Notes under the pieces: model-generated | What the model saw: only the letters and a program-made list of their open reading frames with translations | The model's database searches: none | What the model was told of the DNA's origin: nothing | Translations under genes and position numbers: made by a program | Shown here: positions 16,276 to 24,661 of the stretch, one piece after another | Numbering within the stretch: the first letter of the stretch is position 1 | How the letters are laid out: every line of letters starts with the position of its first letter | Origin: Nitrospira sp. | GTDB lineage: Bacteria > Nitrospirota > Nitrospiria > Nitrospirales > Nitrospiraceae | Direction: 5' to 3' | NCBI GenBank assembly: GCA_029194725.1 | Contig: JARFXQ010000018.1 | Location: 1 to 62,604 of the forward strand | Length of the DNA stretch: 62,604 bases

Positions 16276-17448
16276 ATGATGCAAGCGAGCATTTTCGTCG
16301 TCGACGACCAAGCTGCATTTCGTAACGCCCTCGAAAAACTGCTTTCTCGTATGCAGCACCGGATTCGGTCGTTTCAATCCGGCGAAGAACTACTCGCCGC
16401 GATAGAAGAGGATGTGCCGGACTTGATATTGCTTGACCTGAAGATGCCCGGCATGACCGGGATAGAGGTTCTGCAAGCGCTTCGTCCCAAAGGCTGCGAT
16501 GCGCTCGTCGTCCTCCTGACCGCATACGGAACTGTCGAGGACGCGGTTGAGGCCATGAAGCTCGGTGCTTTTGATTTCCTCATTAAGACGGTCGATCTTG
16601 AAACGTTGGAGCCGGTCGTCAATCGGGCGCTCGAACATATTCTGCTGAAGCGGCGCGTGTCCTACAACATCGAACACGAAGCCAATCAATATCAATTGAC
16701 CAATCTGATCGCACAGAGCCTGACGATGAGAGCCTTGCTGGTTCAGGTTCGGGAAGTGGCTCAGAACCCGAATGTGCCCATACTTGTGATGGGAGAAACG
16801 GGAACCGGGAAGGAATTCTTGGCCCGTGTCATTCACCATAATAGCGCCCGCGCGAAGGGGCCCTTCGTGAAGATCAGTTGCACCTCTCTTTCGTCCATGC
16901 GGTTCGAGCGCGACCTTTTTGGCTATGAGCGAGGCGCCTTCGCCGGGGCGGAACGGAGGAAACTCGGTCTGTTGGATCAAGCGGAAACCGGCACTCTGTT
17001 TCTCGACGAGATCGGTGATCTCGACCTCGTGATGCAGGGTAAGCTGGTAGGGATCGTGCAAGATCGAACGTTTCGTCGTCTCGGTGGAGTCGAAGATATC
17101 TCCGGAGACTTTCGCGTGATCGCTTCTTCCTACCGGGATCTTAAGGAGGAAGTCTCGGGAGGACGTTTTCGAGAGGATCTCTTTTTTCGGCTCAACGCGA
17201 TGCAATTTGTCGTGCCGCCGATCAGGAGCCGTATCGAGGATATCGTACCCCTCGCCAAGCTCTTCATGATGAAGTATGGAATGGAACTCGGGAAAGATGT
17301 GACCGATATCGATCCGAAAGCCGTGGCAACGCTTCAACAGTACTTATTTCCGGGCAATGTGCGAGAACTGCAGAACATTATCGAACGGGCGATGATGTTG
17401 TGCATGGGCAAGACTTTGACGAGCAGTGACCTCCCAGGAGCGCATTGA
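16276..17448 (+). CDS. Receiver-AAA+ protein of the NtrC type, lacking the DNA-binding domain (390 aa)
   Basis: Receiver domain with phospho-acceptor Asp54 (LLDLKMPG) and conserved Lys region, then a sigma-54-type AAA+ domain with Walker A GETGTGKE (173-180) and Walker B TLFLDEIGD. Two features set it apart. The sigma-54-contacting loop reads GAFAGA (220-225) instead of GAFTGA. The chain also ends at TLTSSDLPGAH, just after the AAA+ lid, without the Fis-type helix-turn-helix. It is paralogous to the full regulator at 19455. A role as phosphate sink, inhibitor or mixed-hexamer partner is possible; independent promoter activation is unlikely. GGGGGGA precedes ATG 16276. Confidence 0.85.
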   Translation: MMQASIFVVDDQAAFRNALEKLLSRMQHRIRSFQSGEELLAAIEEDVPDLILLDLKMPGMTGIEVLQALRPKGCDALVVLLTAYGTVEDAVEAMKLGAFDFLIKTVDLETLEPVVNRALEHILLKRRVSYNIEHEANQYQLTNLIAQSLTMRALLVQVREVAQNPNVPILVMGETGTGKEFLARVIHHNSARAKGPFVKISCTSLSSMRFERDLFGYERGAFAGAERRKLGLLDQAETGTLFLDEIGDLDLVMQGKLVGIVQDRTFRRLGGVEDISGDFRVIASSYRDLKEEVSGGRFREDLFFRLNAMQFVVPPIRSRIEDIVPLAKLFMMKYGMELGKDVTDIDPKAVATLQQYLFPGNVRELQNIIERAMMLCMGKTLTSSDLPGAH

Positions 17449-17522
17449 ACCCTTGCGGGTTGGTCAGTTGGCACGGGCAGGTGGTACATGGTCGGCAGTG
17501 CCCAGGTGTCATCGGAGTTTTT

Positions 17523-19451
17523 ATGCCAGGACGTTTTCCTCAGAAGTTCCTAGACGATCTTCCCATCCTTCCCAAGCTCCTTCTCATTCCGGCCATTCCG
17601 TTTGTCTCGTTGATGCTATTCAGCATGATGACCTATCTGGATGTTCAGAATTTTATACAGGGCGAAGAACGTCTGACACACCTTTACCTGCTTCAAAAGA
17701 CGGCAGCCCAATACATGCGCACCCTCGCTGATTTGGAAACAGCATTTCTGGGATATGTCATCTCTGAGGACGATCGATACCTGACGCGCTTTCAGGAGGG
17801 GCGGAGAAGCGTCATGGAAATTGACAAGGAGCTGGAAGTCAAACTCCCCGCGCAGCATGAACGATTCGAAGAGATTCGAGCCTTGGTGAGGAAGTCGTTT
17901 CTGGAAAAGGAAGCATTGTTGCAGAGCATGCAGCAGGGAAACCGGGCCGATGCCATTCAGTATGTTCGGGAGGGACGAAGTCGAGAGGTCATGCGCGAGG
18001 TTCGGAAATGGTTGGCGTGGTTTGATCAGGAGCAAGACGGCATGCAGCAGGAGGAGCTATCTCGGTTGAGCTACGATCGAACGTGGACGCGCTTTCTCAT
18101 TCTTGGAGGCGGGTTGGTGACTCTCTGCCTCGTCATCCTCGCGCTGGCGCTCATTGCCTATTCCATCGCCACTCCATTAACGGCCTTATCGAAGGTCGTC
18201 GGTTCGACGGCCGGTCAAACGGTTCCCTCCATTCCTATCTTTGACCGGAAAGATGAAATCGGGGAGCTCACCACCGTAATGAAAAAGATGAGCTTACAGA
18301 TCCGCAAGGATCTCGATGAAGTCCAGCAGTCTGAAGCCACACTCAAGAAACTGAATGCGCACCTGTCCGCTTCAGAGGCGAAGTATCGAGGGCTCGTGGA
18401 TCACGCGCCGCTCGGCATCTTTATGACAAGAGGAGTCAAGGTCACGTTCAGCAATCGTTACAATCAGCAGCTGGCCGGGCTGGACCCTGAATCGGCCGTT
18501 GATCCGGAGACATTCCGCCAACGGATGCATCCTGAAGATCGCGACCGGGTTTTCACGACATTTTCAGAAGCCGTCGCCGCGGGGAGACCTTGTGAAGTCA
18601 TTTTTCGCTTACTTCAAGATGACGGCAATACCCGAACGGTTCTAAGTCAGCGTGTGCCGATCATGGATTTTGACAGCCCCGACGTCGTCTACGTGGGCTT
18701 TAATATCGACATCACGACCCTCGACAATCTGCAATTGCAATTAAGGCGAGCGGAAAAGTTGGCGACGTTGGGGCAGGTTGCGGCCGGCATCGCCCATGAG
18801 CTCAGGAATCCGCTGGTGGGCATCGGTTCGACGGCCAAGGTGTTGTTGGATGACTTCGAATCCGGCGATCCAAAGCGAAAGGAAATCGACGTGATTTTGT
18901 CCGAGACTCGACGATTGGATCGAATCGTCAATCAGATCGTGGACTATGCCAGGCCGCGCCGACCTGCGCCGACAGCCATCGATCTCAACCGGCTCGCCGG
19001 CGAGGTGTCCAAGGTGTTGAGACTCCGCTTGGAGGAGAAGCACCTCACGATCAAAGTCACTATTTCACCCATGATCAGCGAATTCATCGCCGATCGAGAC
19101 CTCCTGAGACAGGTACTCTTAAATATCGTGGACAACGCAATTGATGCCACCCCGAAGGATGGCTCCCCCATCGAGATCATTGGGCATGAGTTGTTTCGTG
19201 AGGAAAGGCCCGGTTTGGTGATTCAAGTCAAAGACGCGGGTGTGGGCATTCCATCGGAACTCCTCCCGAACGTGTTTCAACCTTTCGTGACGTCCGGGAA
19301 AAAACATGGGACAGGATTGGGCTTGGCCATATGTCAGAATATCATCGAAAGCCATGAGGGGAACATCTATGTGACCAGTGAAGTCGGAAAGGGGACGATT
19401 GTCGGCATCTGGTTACCGTTGGAACAAAAAACTGCCTTGGAAAGGGTTTAA
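17523..19451 (+). CDS. Sensor histidine kinase: CHASE3-like, HAMP, PAS, HisKA, HATPase (642 aa)
   Basis: An N-terminal helix (about 20-40), a periplasmic helical sensor of CHASE3 type, a second membrane helix (about 197-222), HAMP, a PAS domain (about 298-415) and the kinase core. The phospho-accepting His425 is in GIAHELRNPLVG; the N box (NIVDNAIDA), G1 (DAGVGIP) and G2 (GTGLGLAIC) are intact. ATG 17523 with GGAG upstream is preferred to a TTG at 17445 that would overlap the previous gene. It lies between two receiver-AAA+ genes and probably phosphorylates one or both. The signal sensed is unknown. Confidence 0.9.
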   Translation: MPGRFPQKFLDDLPILPKLLLIPAIPFVSLMLFSMMTYLDVQNFIQGEERLTHLYLLQKTAAQYMRTLADLETAFLGYVISEDDRYLTRFQEGRRSVMEIDKELEVKLPAQHERFEEIRALVRKSFLEKEALLQSMQQGNRADAIQYVREGRSREVMREVRKWLAWFDQEQDGMQQEELSRLSYDRTWTRFLILGGGLVTLCLVILALALIAYSIATPLTALSKVVGSTAGQTVPSIPIFDRKDEIGELTTVMKKMSLQIRKDLDEVQQSEATLKKLNAHLSASEAKYRGLVDHAPLGIFMTRGVKVTFSNRYNQQLAGLDPESAVDPETFRQRMHPEDRDRVFTTFSEAVAAGRPCEVIFRLLQDDGNTRTVLSQRVPIMDFDSPDVVYVGFNIDITTLDNLQLQLRRAEKLATLGQVAAGIAHELRNPLVGIGSTAKVLLDDFESGDPKRKEIDVILSETRRLDRIVNQIVDYARPRRPAPTAIDLNRLAGEVSKVLRLRLEEKHLTIKVTISPMISEFIADRDLLRQVLLNIVDNAIDATPKDGSPIEIIGHELFREERPGLVIQVKDAGVGIPSELLPNVFQPFVTSGKKHGTGLGLAICQNIIESHEGNIYVTSEVGKGTIVGIWLPLEQKTALERV

Positions 19452-19454
19452 CCC

Positions 19455-20849
19455 ATGCACACAGTCGTTTTTGTGGTCGATGACGAACAGGTCATTCGCA
19501 CGGCCATCGTCAAGCGGCTGAACAGACAAGGACATTTCGCTACCGGCTACGAATCCGGCGAGGTGTTGCTCCAGGAGCTTGAGCACAAGCTCCCCGAGCT
19601 TGTGCTGCTCGATCTGAAGATGCCCGGCATCAGCGGCCTTGATGCCCTCAAACACGTGCGTCAACTTGCTCCCTCCGCCATCGTCATCATGCTGACCGCG
19701 TATGGGACGGTGCAGGATGCGGTGGAAGCCATGAAGTTGGGAGCCTACGATTTCTTGATCAAGACGGTCGATCTTGAAGGAGTGGAGGCGGTCGTCAGCC
19801 GTGCGATTGAAATCCTAAAATTGCGCCGTCGCCTGGAATCGGAAATCGATGGACAGCTCAATCGGTACCATCTGAGCAATGTCGAGGCTCACAGCCGTGC
19901 CATGAAGCAATTGCTCGAACAGGTGCGCGAAGTGGCGGAGAATCCGAAACCTACCGTGATGTTGCTGGGTGAGACAGGAACAGGCAAAGAGTTCATGGCG
20001 CGGGTTATCCATCACAATGGGCCGAGGGCATCGGCTCCATTCGTGGGGGTCAACTGTACTGCGATCCCCAAGGACCTCTTTGAGAGTGAATTGTTCGGAT
20101 ATGAGCGCGGAGCCTTCACCGGAGCCAATCAACGCAAGCTTGGTCTACTCGAAAAGGCGGAAGGCGGCACCTTGTTTCTTGACGAGATCGGAGATCTCGA
20201 TCTGACGATGCAGGCAAAGCTGCTGCGAGTGATTCAAGAGCGATCATTCAGGAGGCTCGGGGGAACTGACGATCTCGGGGCGGATTTCCGTCTCATCACC
20301 GCGACGAACCGCGAAATCAAGAAGGAGGTGGAACGGGGTGCCTTTCGAGAAGATCTCTATTTTCGTCTCAATGTCGTGGCATTTGAGATCCCTCCCCTTC
20401 GCAAGAGATTCGAGGATATCATACCTCTCTGCCGGAAGACGATCGTGCGCTTTGCGCAGGAATTCGGTAAACCCGTCCCCGAATTGGATCCAGAAGCTCG
20501 CGCCATGTTGGAGCGATATCCATACCCCGGGAATATTCGAGAACTGGAAAACACTCTGGAGCGAGCCATGATTTTCTGTTCGGGACAAACCTTGACGGCT
20601 AACTATCTACCGCGGGAACTACACCAACAGATCGGGCAAACGACCATGTCTGTTTCCCAAGGAGCTGAGCGTGTGATCCGTATTGAGATGCAAGTGGGAA
20701 AACACACGCTGGAGCGAATCGAGGAATCCATCATCGAAGAAGTCCTACGGCTGGCCGACTACAACAAGAGTTTGGCGGCCAAGCAACTTGGCCTCACCCG
20801 ATTCTCGCTGGACCGACGTTTGAAAAAGCTCACGGACTTGCCGAAGTAA
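19455..20849 (+). CDS. Sigma-54-dependent response regulator, NtrC family (464 aa)
   Basis: Receiver (Asp53 in LLDLKMPG), AAA+ domain with GETGTGKE and intact GAFTGA (219-224), and a C-terminal Fis-type helix-turn-helix (EEVLRLADYNKSLAAKQLGL). It should activate sigma-54 promoters after phosphorylation by the kinase that ends three bases upstream. Compared with the gene at 16276 it is the complete copy of the pair. Target promoters are not identified; none with a convincing GG-N10-GC element was found close by. Confidence 0.92.
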   Translation: MHTVVFVVDDEQVIRTAIVKRLNRQGHFATGYESGEVLLQELEHKLPELVLLDLKMPGISGLDALKHVRQLAPSAIVIMLTAYGTVQDAVEAMKLGAYDFLIKTVDLEGVEAVVSRAIEILKLRRRLESEIDGQLNRYHLSNVEAHSRAMKQLLEQVREVAENPKPTVMLLGETGTGKEFMARVIHHNGPRASAPFVGVNCTAIPKDLFESELFGYERGAFTGANQRKLGLLEKAEGGTLFLDEIGDLDLTMQAKLLRVIQERSFRRLGGTDDLGADFRLITATNREIKKEVERGAFREDLYFRLNVVAFEIPPLRKRFEDIIPLCRKTIVRFAQEFGKPVPELDPEARAMLERYPYPGNIRELENTLERAMIFCSGQTLTANYLPRELHQQIGQTTMSVSQGAERVIRIEMQVGKHTLERIEESIIEEVLRLADYNKSLAAKQLGLTRFSLDRRLKKLTDLPK

Positions 20850-21135
20850 AGCGTCCATAAACTTCAGCGAACTGGAATGGCTAGGCTGTCCTTGAAACTT
20901 GACCGAGCGGTGAAGTACTGACCCACAGCCTGTTAGATGACTCAATTCGCCTGCTTCCATTCGTTGTGCCGTTGGAGTATGCTCCAGCGCGTTACTTATA
21001 ATGTTGTACCCTACGGTTCATTGGTGGAATTCTTTCAATGGACCGTTACTGCGCCCTGTCGAGAATGAATCAGCGAACCGATGAACGGACCCTTCTTTGC
21101 AGAGGGCATTGTCAGCTGAAGCAACGGCAAACATC
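20850..21135. other. Intergenic region before the DUF4118 gene
   Basis: A TATAAT at 20997-21002 has no well-spaced -35 partner. A small dyad GGAG-TATG-CTCC lies just before it. Otherwise nothing recognisable. Confidence 0.3.
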
Positions 21136-21645
21136 ATGGGCGACGATTCGAAACACGGGCCAGGACAGCTAGGAAGGCCGTGGACCCAGCTCAGCCCGGA
21201 GTTGGGTAAAGAGTATGGTGTGGCCGTCGGCGCCACATTCCTTGCGTTGGCCCTGCGGTTGCCTCTTGATCCCTACCTCGGCGAGCGCCTAGCCTATGCC
21301 GCATTCCTCGTCGCAATAGCGGTTACCACTTGGTATGGCGGGATAGGGCCTTCGTTGGTGGCCGTTCTCTTAGGTGGGCTGATTGCCAATTGGGTTTTCG
21401 TTCATCCCCGTTATGCCCTTAGCTTTACAGATCTGGAGGATCAAGCCGGGATTGCCGTCTACTTAACCGTCAGTTTCGCACTGGTCGGGTTTGCACAAAC
21501 CTGGCGCTGGGCTTGGAAGAAGACGGAAGAAATGACACAGGAACTACGAATGGAAATGGACCGCCATAGGCCGAGTGACGACGAGCCGGGGCATGTCGAA
21601 TCAGCCCAAAGCACCTCTGCTTCAGAACGCAAAGGTAGATTGTAG
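21136..21645 (+). CDS. DUF4118 (KdpD-like membrane domain) protein (169 aa)
   Basis: Hydrophobic segments near residues 30-50, 55-75, 75-100 and 115-135 match the four-helix DUF4118 module found in KdpD-type sensor kinases, including a short WYGGIGPSLVAVLLGGLIANWVF-like block. The chain stops after a charged tail, with no kinase domain, so it is a stand-alone membrane module or a remnant of a larger sensor. The start is uncertain: ATG 21136 has no clear ribosome-binding site and TTG 21097 or 21112 are alternatives. Confidence 0.65.
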   Translation: MGDDSKHGPGQLGRPWTQLSPELGKEYGVAVGATFLALALRLPLDPYLGERLAYAAFLVAIAVTTWYGGIGPSLVAVLLGGLIANWVFVHPRYALSFTDLEDQAGIAVYLTVSFALVGFAQTWRWAWKKTEEMTQELRMEMDRHRPSDDEPGHVESAQSTSASERKGRL

Positions 21646-22100
21646 TTCGAATGTCTATCACATATGAAAGAGATCAACCGAGATTTCCCGAAGGCCTTCC
21701 TCACTCGTCGCTCCTCACTTCATGTCAACCCCTGTGTCTCCAGTTTCATCCTCCGTTCGTCAATATGTGAAACCAACGGGCATCGCTCCTAGCCCATCTC
21801 GACGTAGATGAAGGACTTCCATCTACTCACTCGACCGTTCGCCTCAGCGTCTTCAAACGACCCTGTCGTTTCTTGCGCTCAATCCCTGGCACCTGACGAT
21901 CGTAGTTCAAATTTCTGGCTAGCGATTTTTTCTTGGAAGAGGTACAAGATTGTGGCCGAGGAAACGTTCTAACGTTAAGTCTAGGTTCGACAGAGAGGCA
22001 TCGCGAGCTAAACAATCCAGGCAGGGAGATCGCTTGCATCGAGAGCCGTGGGCGGGAACCCTCGAAAGCACCGAGCATGAATATGGGTTTGGAGGTGGTT
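21646..22100. other. Intergenic region holding an arfB-tail remnant
   Basis: Contains the duplicated arfB 3' end at 21795-21885 and no intact gene. Long open frames on either strand here continue only because of that remnant or of overlap with the DUF2490 gene. Confidence 0.5.
21795..21885 (-). pseudogene. Remnant of the arfB 3' end, copy 2
   Basis: On the minus strand this encodes KKRQGRLKTLRRTVE, nearly the same as the arfB C-terminus (KKRQGRLKALRRTVE). It is followed by the same downstream flank as at 13530. No upstream GGQ domain is present, so it is a fragment from a partial duplication about 8 kb from the intact gene. Confidence 0.75.
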
Positions 22101-22862
22101 ATGCAGCGAGTGGCAATTTCACGAAGACGTAGGGTCACGGGCATCATCAGCATCTCAGTCTTCGTCTGGAGTCTGCTCCCGAGCCCGGTTGCCTTTGCCC
22201 AGTCCCCGTCGACATTCAAACAGGACCTAGCCCTGTGGGCACCTGTTTTCATGACGGTGAAGCTGCCCAAGTCGTTTTACGCCTACATGGAAGTCAACCC
22301 ACGCTTCTTCGATCTCGACGATGGCGGCGACATTGGTCAGCTCCTACTCCGTCCGGCGGCTGGCTATCAGCTGACGGAGAAGCTCTCCATCTGGCAAGGT
22401 TATGCCTGGGTCGGCAACTTTAATGTGCCGCATACACCACCTCAGTCGTCCTTCTTCGAAGAAAACCGGATCTACCAGCAAGCCAACTATGTGCACAAGT
22501 TCCAATCTTGGAACACCCTGAGCCGCTTCCGGCTGGAAGAACGCTGGATCGAAGGTGCAGCCGGTACTGCGGTGCGGCTTCGTCTGATGTGGCGGGGACT
22601 GTATCCTTTGCCCATTGCTCCGGAGTGGGCCTTTGCCACCTACGATGAGGTCTTCATCAACCTCAACACGGTCGAAGGTCGTAGAGGACCAGAAGCCGGA
22701 TTCGATCAAAACCGTTTCTTTATCGGCATCAACCGGACGTTCTCGAAACGGTTCAACATGGACTTCGGTTACCAAAATCAGCTGGGCAACGTCAGGTCGA
22801 TCCCTGATCTTGCCAACACGATGAACCACACCATCTTATTTAATTTTTTCATCAATCTGTAG
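22101..22862 (+). CDS. DUF2490 family exported protein (253 aa)
   Basis: DUF2490 proteins are predicted outer-membrane or periplasmic beta-rich proteins of unknown role. ATG 22101 follows GGAGG by six bases. A signal peptide with a basic n-region (RRRRVTG) runs to about residue 35 (PVAFAQS). The mature part alternates polar and aromatic residues, with motifs such as WQGYAWVGNF and FRLEERW, typical of the family. It ends with an aromatic, hydrophobic strand (ILFNFFINL), as outer-membrane barrels often do. Confidence 0.75.
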   Translation: MQRVAISRRRRVTGIISISVFVWSLLPSPVAFAQSPSTFKQDLALWAPVFMTVKLPKSFYAYMEVNPRFFDLDDGGDIGQLLLRPAAGYQLTEKLSIWQGYAWVGNFNVPHTPPQSSFFEENRIYQQANYVHKFQSWNTLSRFRLEERWIEGAAGTAVRLRLMWRGLYPLPIAPEWAFATYDEVFINLNTVEGRRGPEAGFDQNRFFIGINRTFSKRFNMDFGYQNQLGNVRSIPDLANTMNHTILFNFFINL

Positions 22863-22928
22863 GTCTTTGCGTGAGGAGCCCGTGCGTGATGGAGGAAGAG
22901 CAGCGAGCCCGACTAAGTGAACCGGCGA

Positions 22929-23072
22929 GCTAGCAGGCTGCGGAAAACCCCTCCGTTCATCCTTCGAGAGCCTCAGGACGAACGGAGCGCTCAGTGAATT
23001 TACTGAGGTTTTCCATTCCCGCCGAGGCCTGTCGAAGCACACAAATCGAGTTTTTCTGCAGGTTGCTAGAGC
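22929..23072. mobile_element. MITE/REP-like element with terminal inverted repeats
   Basis: About 144 bp bounded by imperfect inverted repeats (left 22929-22947, right 23051-23072, each containing TAGCAxxCTGCxGAAAA or its complement). Inside are an imperfect 37-bp palindrome beginning CTCCGTTC and ending GAACGGAG (22951-22987) and a perfect hairpin CTCAGT/ACTGAG (22990-23007). It has no coding capacity. A truncated copy in opposite orientation lies at 41424-41482. It fills most of the space between the DUF2490 and carbonic anhydrase genes. Confidence 0.65.
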
Positions 23073-23296
23073 TTGGGTGTACCGAACTTAGGGTGAGCTA
23101 GTGATTAGGCGGTTCGCTTGGGCAAGTCAATGAGTAGCCGTTGGTGGTCAAACGCTGCTCTTCACCTCATTCGTGGGTGGGGGTATACACTCTCACGTCG
23201 GCAAGAGTACCAACAAATGAGATTGTGCAGAGTCTCTGAGGATCGATATCCCATCCATTAGAGCCATTGCGTACGTTCTGAGACCTCCGCCCAACA
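23073..23296. other. Intergenic tail between the MITE-like element and carbonic anhydrase
   Basis: No gene or clear hairpin terminator seen between the repeat and the 3' end of the minus-strand carbonic anhydrase gene. Confidence 0.4.
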
Positions 23297-24208
23297 TCAC
23301 TTCTTCGTCGCGGTCGCTGCAGTTGCGAAACTCCCCTCCAGCACGAAGCGTTTATGCAAAGGTTGAGTCGGTCGTACATTATCATGTCCCACGAGCGCGC
23401 GGAATTTCTGGATCTGTTCAGCGGAGACTTCGATGGGATCCTGCATGACCAGCCAGATGACGCCCTCTGAACAGGGTGGAGTGGTGAAGGATCCGGAGTA
23501 GAGGTAGTAGGAGCGCCGCTCAGGTAAGAGAGTGATCGGATTGACGGAATGGTTATGGTCATCCATGATTTCCCCGACCTTACTGGGAGCATGCTCCAAA
23601 AATGTCTCGAAAAACGGATTGTGTTTCCCCTCTTCCATGAAGACGGCAACCACCGCCACTTCATGCCGCTCGTTGTGGTGCACCAGATGCAGTTCCATCG
23701 GATAGTGTCTGTGATCTATCGTGTGTTCGCTCGGAGTATGGAAATGAAATTGTTCGAGCAAGTAGAGGTCTTCGTCGAATACGATGGCGCTGTCCTTGTC
23801 AAAATGGAGCACCGTCTGGCCGTGCTTGGGGTACCGGGACTTCGCCGTCTCTGAAAGCGGTTCGACTTCCTGCAATGTATGCCCGTTGTTCACCACATGG
23901 AACGGAGCGTCTCTATAAGAAAACTGGATGTCATCGAGAGTCGTCTTGTGGGCACGCAACAGATCGATCGGTGATTGGTTCATGCCCTTTTCACAGAGGG
24001 AAGATTCCGGCCCGAGCTTGCCCCAATGAAGCGGTCCGTGATCCCCGTCATAGCCCCATGTGTTATGCCCCGTCTCTCCTGCATGCAGGCACGCCGGCAG
24101 CGACAACGCGAGCGTTATCGCTATGATCCGAATCATAGTCCTCGCCAAAGGACTGTTGAGCATCAGACGGTCTGCGACTGCTGGACTCAGCCATGAGAAT
24201 GTATCCAT
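23297..24208 (-). CDS. Exported alpha-class carbonic anhydrase (303 aa)
   Basis: Interconverts CO2 and bicarbonate. The three zinc ligands are His155 and His157 (QFHFHTPSEH) and His174 (ELHLVHH). Typical MNQSPIDL and YSGSFTTPPCSEGV blocks are present. The N-terminus is long: a hydrophobic segment at 26-43 ends LPACLHAG, which could be cut by signal peptidase I or, via LPAC, serve as a lipobox, placing the enzyme in the periplasm either way. ATG 24208 is supported by GAGGAGGG nine bases upstream. Divergent from the SPFH/Slp genes. Confidence 0.93.
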   Translation of the reverse strand: MDTFSWLSPAVADRLMLNSPLARTMIRIIAITLALSLPACLHAGETGHNTWGYDGDHGPLHWGKLGPESSLCEKGMNQSPIDLLRAHKTTLDDIQFSYRDAPFHVVNNGHTLQEVEPLSETAKSRYPKHGQTVLHFDKDSAIVFDEDLYLLEQFHFHTPSEHTIDHRHYPMELHLVHHNERHEVAVVAVFMEEGKHNPFFETFLEHAPSKVGEIMDDHNHSVNPITLLPERRSYYLYSGSFTTPPCSEGVIWLVMQDPIEVSAEQIQKFRALVGHDNVRPTQPLHKRFVLEGSFATAATATKK

Positions 24209-24661
24209 GACCCATCCCTCCTCTAGAAGTTAATCATCTGTCGCAGCCTCCCGTAATCTCACTGGCAAATCATGAAACGGTATCGGAGACGGGACAGAAG
24301 CGCATTTAATGACCGAAAAGCACGGTTGTTACGTCCTTCCAATTTCTTTTAGCAGCACTTGTTTCTCATCCACCCAGCACGTATGAAAACGAGCGACATC
24401 GCACACTGTACACAGTGCGATTTCTAAAATCAATCCTCCACCAGAATATCTGCTTCCACCTCATCATGGTGATCAGCCCAATGAAAACAGACACTTGGAC
24501 CTCGCACAATTCTGCTGACAAAGGTGCGCATCTTGCTCCATCTCTAAGTAGCCTCGCGTCTCTACGGCAGGGTGGTGCGAGTCAGTTGTTCTGTACGTCG
24601 AGATGGGTTGAAGGTCGCGAGGGTAGTTTGGAAGCCCATGGTTGCGCGAGACGGAAAGCCA
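24209..24661. promoter_or_regulatory. Divergent control region between carbonic anhydrase and SPFH lipoprotein genes
   Basis: Holds an imperfect 24-bp palindrome at 24398-24421 (outer arms ATCGCAC/GTGCGAT, inner core TGTACA; 20 of 24 positions symmetric). The motif GAGCGACATCGCACAC (24391-24406) overlaps it and recurs with one change at 45165-45180. Nothing coding was recognised in this stretch. Confidence 0.5.
24398..24421. promoter_or_regulatory. 24-bp imperfect palindrome, probable operator
   Basis: Arms ATCGCAC and GTGCGAT surround AC-TGTACA-CA. It is 190 bases upstream of the carbonic anhydrase start and 241 upstream of the SPFH start, so it could control either. A transcription-factor dimer site is the simplest reading. 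Confidence 0.55.

Noticed and set aside
21827..22270. 147-aa minus-strand gene containing an ArfB-like tail
   Set aside because: Only the last 15-20 residues match ArfB; the rest is antisense to the DUF2490 gene and lacks the GGQ domain.
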